Shown here piece by piece: positions 56,690 through 64,000 of a stretch of 64,000 nt of DNA. The stretch lies in assembly GCA_947579605.1 (NCBI GenBank), contig OX388317.1, positions 19,177,384 to 19,241,383 on the forward strand, written 5' to 3'. Made by a program: the position numbers and the translations under genes. The DNA comes from Athripsodes cinereus. Taxonomy: Eukaryota; Arthropoda; Insecta; Trichoptera; Leptoceridae. Numbering within the stretch: position 1 is the first letter of the stretch; each line of letters starts with the position of its first letter. Below the pieces are notes generated by a model. The model was not told the DNA's origin. It did no database searches and saw only the letters and a program-made list of their open reading frames with translations.

Positions 56690-56790
56690 TTTGTCTTTCT
56701 ATCTGTCATCACGGCGTTTTCTACAATTGTGGTACCCAGTAGACTTACTGCAATAAGTAATGAACATACCTAAAGGTTGGTCAGAATCTT
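56690..56790 (-). mobile_element. SINE B 3' half, diverged
   Basis: CTGTCATCACGGCG, TGTGGTACCCAGTAGACTTA. A separate SINE B head fragment (TCTCCCACTCTCTTCC, AATGTCCTATAAAAGGC) lies at 56311-56366 (+). Confidence 0.45.
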
Positions 56791-56799
56791 CATCCCTGT

Positions 56800-58275
56800 T
56801 TCAAATAACAATAATAATAATAATAACACAGTATCCAGTAAAGTGTAGTGTACACAGTACAGTGGTACCCCATTTGCCGCTCGGACGGGCCGTCTACACC
56901 ACTACCAGAGCACCTCTATTAAACTAGATTAATGATATAACGGAAAACCATACGTTATTAGGAAAACGGCAGCCAAACAATTTATTTTACCCCCACTGTA
57001 CCTAATACATACTCCTATACTACATACATAATACTTCATGCCCTCACCCTTATAAGGTAGGTTTATATTTACCTACTTATATTACTTTCTATAGCTACTC
57101 TTCTTTTCCTGTTTTACCAATTATTCTAAAACATGACAGTGAATAGTACAAAACTGAGGGCGCAAATACCATCATAGTATGTCCCACGAGGTGGCCAATA
57201 GACGAATTGCACTAAATAATGATTCTAGTAGCGCTCTCTGTAGCAAATTTTACAATCATACCGCAATACCATCTTTCATAAGTAGGTTATTATGTGTAGG
57301 TAATCTTCAAAAGTCATTCAGGAAGATGTTAAATATCTTGTCATTGATATGTTACGAACTGTAATTTTTTTTCTATATCTGCCATTAACTGCTAAATGGG
57401 ACTGTTCACCCTATTTAGCACTGACCGATTTAAATTCAATTTGACTTATTTGTTTATATTGATTTGAATATACTGACGTGAAGTTATTTTTGAGCCCTTT
57501 ACACTTGAAATAACTTTGATATACCTACTACATAATTCTTTTTTGGTATTTTTTTTGTCGTTTCCTATATTATGTATGATGTTACTGAAAGTAATTTTTT
57601 TTCAATTTGTTAAAAAGAATAAACATTGTAAAAACTGACGATTCCAAGTGCCCAAATAGTGGCCTACGGATGATGGAAAAGAATAAAGAATAAATAATAA
57701 GAATAAAGAATAACAGAATATGGCGCTGTCTGCTTCTATTATTTCTGCACCACTTGCATCTACCACTGTGTACCGTATTCATCCTTGTCTTTTTCCCCTC
57801 CTATCCTACACTAAGATTTGTACCTATAGGTATACTATTTTCTACCTAATCCTCCCAGCTACTCCTTAAGTGTTTCCCTTTAGGGGAACGGGTAAATGAG
57901 AAAAAAAGAAAGAAATTGGCCCGTTGTAATACGGTTCTATAAAATAATACAGGTTGATTACAAAAACATTATTTTTTCAAATAGTAGGTAAAATAGTAAA
58001 ATATACTAGAATGAAGACTAAAAATGTATAATAGGATACTATCCAACCAGTCCAGGACAGATATGCCTGCAGAAATATGAGGGAGGTTTGCACTCAACAG
58101 ATAACATAAATAACTAGGAAATATTTATAATGTTTTTAATTTTTAATCTTTCTTTATACTTATCTATTGCCTTCTAATATTATGTACATTTTGATGTATT
58201 AATGAATATGTATAATTAGAGGAATAAACGATTCATATAAGTAGAAAAGTCAGTAGGAAAGTCTCTCTCTCTCTC
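56800..58275. other. Intergenic, nothing recognised
   Basis: An AATAATAATAAT run at about 56810, a short TCTC run at 58262-58290, otherwise featureless AT-rich DNA. Confidence 0.35.
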
Positions 58276-58280
58276 TTTTT

Positions 58281-58365
58281 CTCTCTGTCTACACTATTAC
58301 GGCATCTGCCATGAGTGGGGTAGCCAGAAGACTTAGCACATGTAATAAATATACAAGAAATAAAC
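58281..58365 (-). mobile_element. SINE B 3' half
   Basis: ACACTATTACGGCATCTGCC, GAGTGGGGTAGCCAGAAGAC, then CATGTAATAAATATACAAG. Confidence 0.6.
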
Positions 58366-58738
58366 TCTTTGTGGCTATTAAACACGGTTCAAAAGACTGG
58401 CTTTTAATTGAAAAAATATTAATTAATTTACATATACCGACCTTTTAAAGCGAAATAACTCACTCGGTTGTAACAACAAAACAAGATTGCTTAACCTACA
58501 GTTATCAATTACCTAACCTGTGCAATCTTGTTGAATGGCCAATGCGATACACAGATATAAATAATGATTAAATAGTACATACTTGGAATAACTAATAAAA
58601 TAACAGATTAAAATATACCTACACAAAATATTTAATCTCACCTAAGGTCTAGTGGTATAGAAAGCCTATTTGTTGGATTAGCGAAGGAAGCAACCGTTTG
58701 TGCAAAATTAATTAAGTACCGGCGAGTTGCTCGACATA

Positions 58739-59007
58739 CACTGAGAAAAATACTAACGAAATTTCACAACGAATCATTGGTACCTACTATCAGATTAGGA
58801 CCAGAGATTGTACGAACGATTCATTAGTACGAATCTATAATATTAACTTTTCGCAAACAAAACGTTTGGTAAATTTACCAATGATTTGTTTGCAAAAGGT
58901 TAATATTGTAGATTCGTACTAATAAATCGTTGGTACTATCTCTGGTCCTAATCGGATAGTACGTACCAATGATTCGTTGTGAAATTTCGTTAGTATTTTT
59001 CTCAGTG
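58739..59007. mobile_element. Tc1/mariner-type palindromic MITE
   Basis: TA at 58737-58738 and 59008-59009 flanks ends CACTGAGAAAAATACTAACG and its inverse. The whole 269-bp element is one long palindrome (arms about 130 bp) through ATCATTGGTACC, TAGGACCAGAGAT and AATATTAACTTTTCGCAAAC. It is non-coding; transposition would rely on an outside transposase. Confidence 0.82.
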
Positions 59008-59379
59008 TAGAGATGTGACATTACAAACATGCTTAAAAATTATAGTTAATATTTTAGTTTTAACTACCCTGTATGTCTGATATTTAGTACAGTTCTGATA
59101 CACTCCCAGGTTTTTCCCTACAGGATGATGACTTGTTTTATTTTTTAAATTAATGTTGCATGGAAAAATAACGAAAGCTTTTCTACGTACCTACACACAC
59201 ACACACACACACATACATAGTTACATGAAATCGGAATTTATTCAATAAAACACAACCTCATTTTTATGTTATACCTATTTACTTCATTTAGTTTTATTCT
59301 CGAAATCGTCGTGCTTTTAAGAGAAGCTGTACGATTGCGATTTATTTATTCATTCATTCGGCCCCAATGCACCTTTCTA

Positions 59380-62300
59380 GACTCCATTCATACCATCACG
59401 GTAACTTGTGGGAAATGCCTATAAGATGTATTTAGAAAAATTTTGAAAATGTTCAATTATAATCAACTGCGATATTTTTTTGTCCACAGAGTTTCTGATG
59501 GCCTGAGTCGCCCATTTTTACAATACACCGTTTCTATGATACAGACAAAAATATAATCGTGGGAATGGGTGATTGGCGCACAAAAGCTCTTATTGTTTCT
59601 ATCCTATATTCCTGAGAAAATCATCGCAGGGGAAAGAGATGAATATTTTTTTACTGTTGGTTTATTTTGTTCTTCATTGGATGATTACAAAGTATCAAAT
59701 AATTATTTGTCATACGATTTAATGAACAAAGGGCGAGTTTATCAGTTTATCATTTTAATTCAGAAAAGTGTATCAAACATTTGGAATTGAAAGATTGTTT
59801 TAGAATAAAATGTATCATGAAATAGATACGTATTCTTTTTACTTCTACAAAATAGAAAAAAAATATCGTCTCGAACGTGGAGTCACGTACACATGTAGTA
59901 GCAGAATATTGTATTGTAACTTATTTTTGTTGAAGTTGCGCTGCATTTTTGTCTACATATGGAACATTTTTGTTTTAAAATATTACAAAGTTTGACAAAA
60001 ACAGATATTCGACATATTTTTACATAATCGCAGACTGGAATTGAAAAGAGTTTTAAAACTTTAAACATCTATAGGAATAATTTATTTATTTTACAAGAAA
60101 TACGTAAATATATCAATATATTCCTATCAACTTGGAAAAGCTCATGATTAAGGAAAGAAAATCTCATTGGCGCGCACCAATTAGGTGGAGCAATATTATG
60201 TTCCAGTAGATAAAAGGATCTTCTCTTCTCGATACTCTTCATATGTTTCAAGACAGACACAAATGGAGGAAGACTATCAAAGTATCACCTATTGCTACCA
60301 CCGTATCATCAAACACGAGAAAAAAATTACCTGGTAATTTTAAATTCTCTCTATCCATACCATAACTGAATCTTCCACAAGGGAATTGGCTAGTAGACCA
60401 TCTGCATGTAAAGAATAATAATATTATATACGTACATAGTTCTCCGCGTATCATAAAAAAGGTATAAGCAGTTCCTCCACGAGTTCTGATAGATTTATTA
60501 ATCGTTCTCGTCAGGAATATAACTTTGTATTTCAAGATATGGATATTTTTATTTTTTTAATTCTAACGATTTAATTCCGCAGTGTTATCCATGTTGACGG
60601 CATTCTCACAAACACACTTAACCATTCGTTTCCTCTGATCTATTTGTCCTTTTTTTACATTCTTATTATGCATTCTAAATCACATTATTCCTATTTTATT
60701 TATATAGTTTCACTTTTTGAATCGTGAATTTCGATTTTTTTTGTCATATCAGTCTGAATCATATATACCTCAAACATATTTGATTTTAAATTTATTTGTG
60801 TTTATTTGTTTTCACACATATTAAATCACATTCTACAACATTTTTCATTATTTCGCAAGTAAGTACCTAATTGAAATTGCAACATGAACGCGGAAATTAA
60901 AATAAAATACATTTCAATCTATTTTCTATATTATATTTAATTTTTGTTTGAGTTCAAATTCAGATTCAAACGCAGAATGTATTCTATATGAATAATAGGT
61001 AGGTTCCTATAAACATTCAAAATAACAATTAAATGCGACCCGGAATTCAAAAAGTTTTTAGCTTTCAAGTCGTTATTATAACGTTTATATGTTAAAAAAT
61101 ATAAAATATGGCATTCTTCTCATTCGGAACATAATAAACAATACTTTTATAATTGCATTCCACCGGCAGAGTTTTAAATTTTCCACTAATTTCTCTCTGG
61201 AACGTTTTCATTTCCGTTACATAGACAAACAATAATATAGATAATAATAATAGCGACACTAGCTCCTCGGTGTTTGTTCTCTGAATTATTAATAATAATT
61301 CATTGAACAAACGCCGTGGCGCAAGTGTCACAGGAAGTGAGCGTCCTTTTACTGAGAGAGGAAAAGCTAATACTGTTATAATAATTAATTACATATAATA
61401 ATTTGAAATATATTCAGATTTTTCTCATAGGTAATGCTTAATAAGAACAAAGTGAAGAAGTTTAACAAATTTTAGTCTTACTCAAATATGTAATTAGTTC
61501 GTGAAGTCCTTAGAATAAATAAGGCCTCCTACCCTTTTGTAAAAAAATTCAGGCATTATCAAAGGTAGGTATTCGAAAAAGAGAACTTGAAAGACATTTT
61601 GACGTCCGCGATTCAGCGATGTGATATGCCACCCACCTTTATTGTCTTACCTACTTTTTTATGACACCAATAAGATTTCCTGAGCGTTCATAACATAATC
61701 AATTAAAATTTTAAGGTAACTTAAGGTAAATAAGCTGAGAATGTTTTAACTGAATTTGGGTGGTCTTATATGGGTTTATTTTTATTTCGTGTTTTCTAAT
61801 GCAATAATTTTGCCTGTAATCAAACGAATCTTTCTGTGACAGAAAGTTAAAAATGTTTGTTTTCATGCAATTCATATGTTAAACAAATAAATAAATCACA
61901 TATTTGAAATAGAAAATAGAAAAATTCGAGGTACTTAAATAAAAATCGTCCAAAAACAATCTTAATAGGTATTACTTTTATGTTTTTTAAATCACGATGT
62001 TTAGCAGAAACTGTAAAAATCAATGTAGGTAGTGGATTTGACCAAGATTATAAAAAGTAATTATTCACATCATATCATTCTTTGATTAAACAGTTTTTTT
62101 TTATCAACTACTGTAGAAAAAATCTAATTGTTAATATTTAATATAGGTTTAGGGGGGCAGAATTTAATCTTAACTATACGACATTCTTCCAGTGAAACCA
62201 TCCTATTATTGTCACCATGTCCATTACCTATCCATCCCTTGGTACTTGCATACATTCAGTATACTTACGTAACGAAACCGAGTAACATCTAACAAGCTAT

Positions 62301-62970
62301 TTTCGGACGACTAACACGTGCAATTAGTGATTATATCAGATCAAATCTACGGCAGAATACAGTAAGTATATAGTCCATTCAACGACGTCGGAGAATATGG
62401 GAAGGGGTAAGTACCAAATTCCATCTTCAACCTCCACAAGATCCTGTGTATTTTAGTCCGGATGAACTATACCTAACACATTATTGGTATAACATCCACT
62501 CCAATTATTTGTATTGAAATTTCTCTTTTCATTTGCGACACTTTTCGTTATTTATTATTATTATTATTAATAATGTAAATGTATCTTTGATATTCTATCA
62601 AAAATCTATCTTTTGTGTTTGTATTTTATTTAAATTTTAGAAATTATTTCTGTATTTAAAATTTGTTCCTGAGCATGCTATGTAAAATAATTCACTGTGT
62701 CGGTGTTTTGTTAGTAGAATTCCATAGCGAAATTAATAAAACAATTGTTTTATTCTATTATTGATCAATAGTAGAATAAAATACTTGTTTTATTTATTTC
62801 AATGTAAAATAATGTTTAAGTTTGTAAAAGACGTAAGCCGTTTATTTGACAAAAAAATAAATAATAAAAATATTTTTTTTATGACTAACGGTACAATTTA
62901 AATACAGGTACCTACTCACAGCTTACAATTAAGTTCGTACCTACTAAAATTAATAGAAAGTATCTACTGA
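59380..62970. other. Intergenic with SINE B and LINE-tail scraps
   Basis: SINE B pieces at 59390-59420 (-), 60346-60412 (-) and 61526-61650 (+; CGATTCAGCGATGTGATATG, CCACCCACCTTTATTGTC). A GGC/GCC-type LINE tail at 62825-62875 (AGACGTAAGCCGTTTATTTG then AATAAATAATAAAAAT). An (AC)n run at 59196-59212. No gene is recognised; small frames at 59569, 60069, 60248 and 61092 have no support. Confidence 0.4.
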
Positions 62971-62974
62971 AGGT

Positions 62975-63633
62975 ATTATAATATGTATGTATTGTAGGTA
63001 TGGCTAGATAGTTTATAATATGTATGTATTGTAGGTATGGCTAGATAGTTTATTTATAATATGTATTTATTGTAGGTATGGCTAGATAGTTTATTTATAA
63101 TATGTATGTATTGTAGGTATGGCTAGATAGTTTATTTATAATATGTATGTATTGTAGGTATGGCTAGATAGTTTATTTATAATATGTATGTATTGTAGGT
63201 ATGGCTAGATAGTTTATTTATAATATGTATGTATTGTAGGTATGGCTAGATAGTTTATTTATAATATGTATGTATGTATTGTAGGTATGGCTAGATAGTT
63301 TATTTATAATATGTATGTATTGTAGGTATGGCTAGATAGTTTATAATATGTATGTATTGTAGGTATGGCTAGATAGTTTATTTATAATATGTATGTATGT
63401 ATTGTAGGTATGGCTAGATAGTTTATTTATAATATGTATGTATTGTAGGTATGGCTAGATAGTTTATTTATAATATGTATGTATTGTAGGTATGGCTAGA
63501 TAGTTTATTTATAATATGTATGTATTTTAGGTATGGCTAGATAGTTTATTTATAATATGTATGTATTGTAGGTATGGCTAGATAGTTTATTTATAATATG
63601 TATGTATTGTAGGTATGGCTAGATAGTTTATTT
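62975..63633. repeat. Minisatellite, 16 copies of a 41-bp unit
   Basis: The unit contains ATGTATGTATTGTAGG then TATGGCTAGATAGTTTATTT. Successive spacings are 37, 41 (x5), 45, 41, 37, 45 and 41 (x5). The 37-bp units lack one TTTA and the 45-bp units have one more GTAT, so all length changes are single 4-nt steps. Base changes are very rare, which points to recent amplification. Confidence 0.95.
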
Positions 63634-63772
63634 GAAAATATTCCACGCCCCATTAATTCATCTATCACGAAAGCGGACTTGTTTCAATTACCACTTATAC
63701 ACACACACAAACACACTTGCGAGATGCAGGGGTTGAGAATTTAGAATTCTTTTTTTTTATTAAAGAAATTTA

Positions 63773-63935
63773 ATCAATCTATCTATACCATCACGATACA
63801 TCTCAAAAGTGGGTTAGCCAGTAGACAATAACAGTAATAAACGTGCAAGTTGTCCACCCCGTGATAATACATCGTGAAGACATTCAGGACGGGATTTTTA
63901 TTGATTATTGGCACGGAGAAGATTATTTTCGTGCA
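63773..63935 (-). mobile_element. SINE B copy
   Basis: TCTATACCATCACGATACATC, GTGGGTTAGCCAGTAGAC, CGTGCAAGTTGTCC, GAAGACATTCAGGACGGG in reversed order. The element appears complete at its 3' end; its 5' end is not evident. Confidence 0.6.
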
Positions 63936-64000
63936 GTTTGTTTTGTTATTTTTTTAGTCGTCTCCAAATTTTCAAAAATGAAAGTGGTCGTTAGTCTCTT

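Noticed and set aside
1..64000. Endogenous viral sequence
   Set aside because: No gag, envelope, viral polymerase or LTR pair was recognisable; the reverse-transcriptase pieces all look like non-LTR elements.

Overview
The window is eukaryotic nuclear DNA: AT-rich, spliced genes, AATAAA signals, abundant LINE/SINE/MITE remnants. It is most likely from an insect, and a lepidopteran is my best guess. The reasons are the BCKDHA protein style, many GTAGGTACCTAC-type palindromes, tRNA-headed SINEs, and an RTE-type 3' UTR at 37.5 kb of a kind familiar from moths and butterflies. The order is an inference from repeat style, not a proof.

Layout. 0-3.5 kb holds a decayed piggyBac element and two hairpin MITEs. 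3987-6296 (-) is an intact single-exon gene for a 20-finger C2H2 protein with an acidic, SUMO-motif-rich N-terminus. 6.9-9.2 kb is a DNA transposon with 24-bp inverted ends, carrying a broken reading frame and a nested hAT MITE with a perfect 8-bp target duplication. 10501-15322 (+) is a complete seven-exon gene for the branched-chain 2-oxoacid dehydrogenase E1-alpha subunit (BCKDHA, 434 aa, mitochondrial presequence in exon 1); introns 1 and 2 contain transposon insertions. The zinc-finger gene and BCKDHA are divergently oriented about 4.2 kb apart; nothing suggests that they work together.

15.3-64 kb holds no complete gene that I can recognise. It is a layered repeat landscape: tRNA-derived SINE A (six clear copies plus one degraded), a second tRNA-derived SINE C, about 20 copies of SINE B, RTE-like LINE fragments, an R2/R4/Dong-like LINE with a C-terminal endonuclease, a jockey/CR1-like LINE split by a 147-bp MITE, large foldback MITEs, three tandem arrays (26.5, 45.4 and 63.0 kb) and a 3'-end family carrying hammerhead-ribozyme-like motifs. 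A candidate orphan terminal exon lies at 34299-34474, and a weaker pair of exon-like blocks at 30386-30671.

The most interesting signals are: the dispersed hammerhead-like motifs (stem I, CUGANGA, stem II, GAAA, self-complementary stem III), including an inverted pair at 44.4-44.6 kb, which resemble the ribozymes known from Penelope-like elements; SINE B sharing its 3' tail with the RTE LINE, as expected of a SINE that borrows that LINE's machinery; and local tandem amplification of SINE B. I see no evidence of a wholly new gene system.
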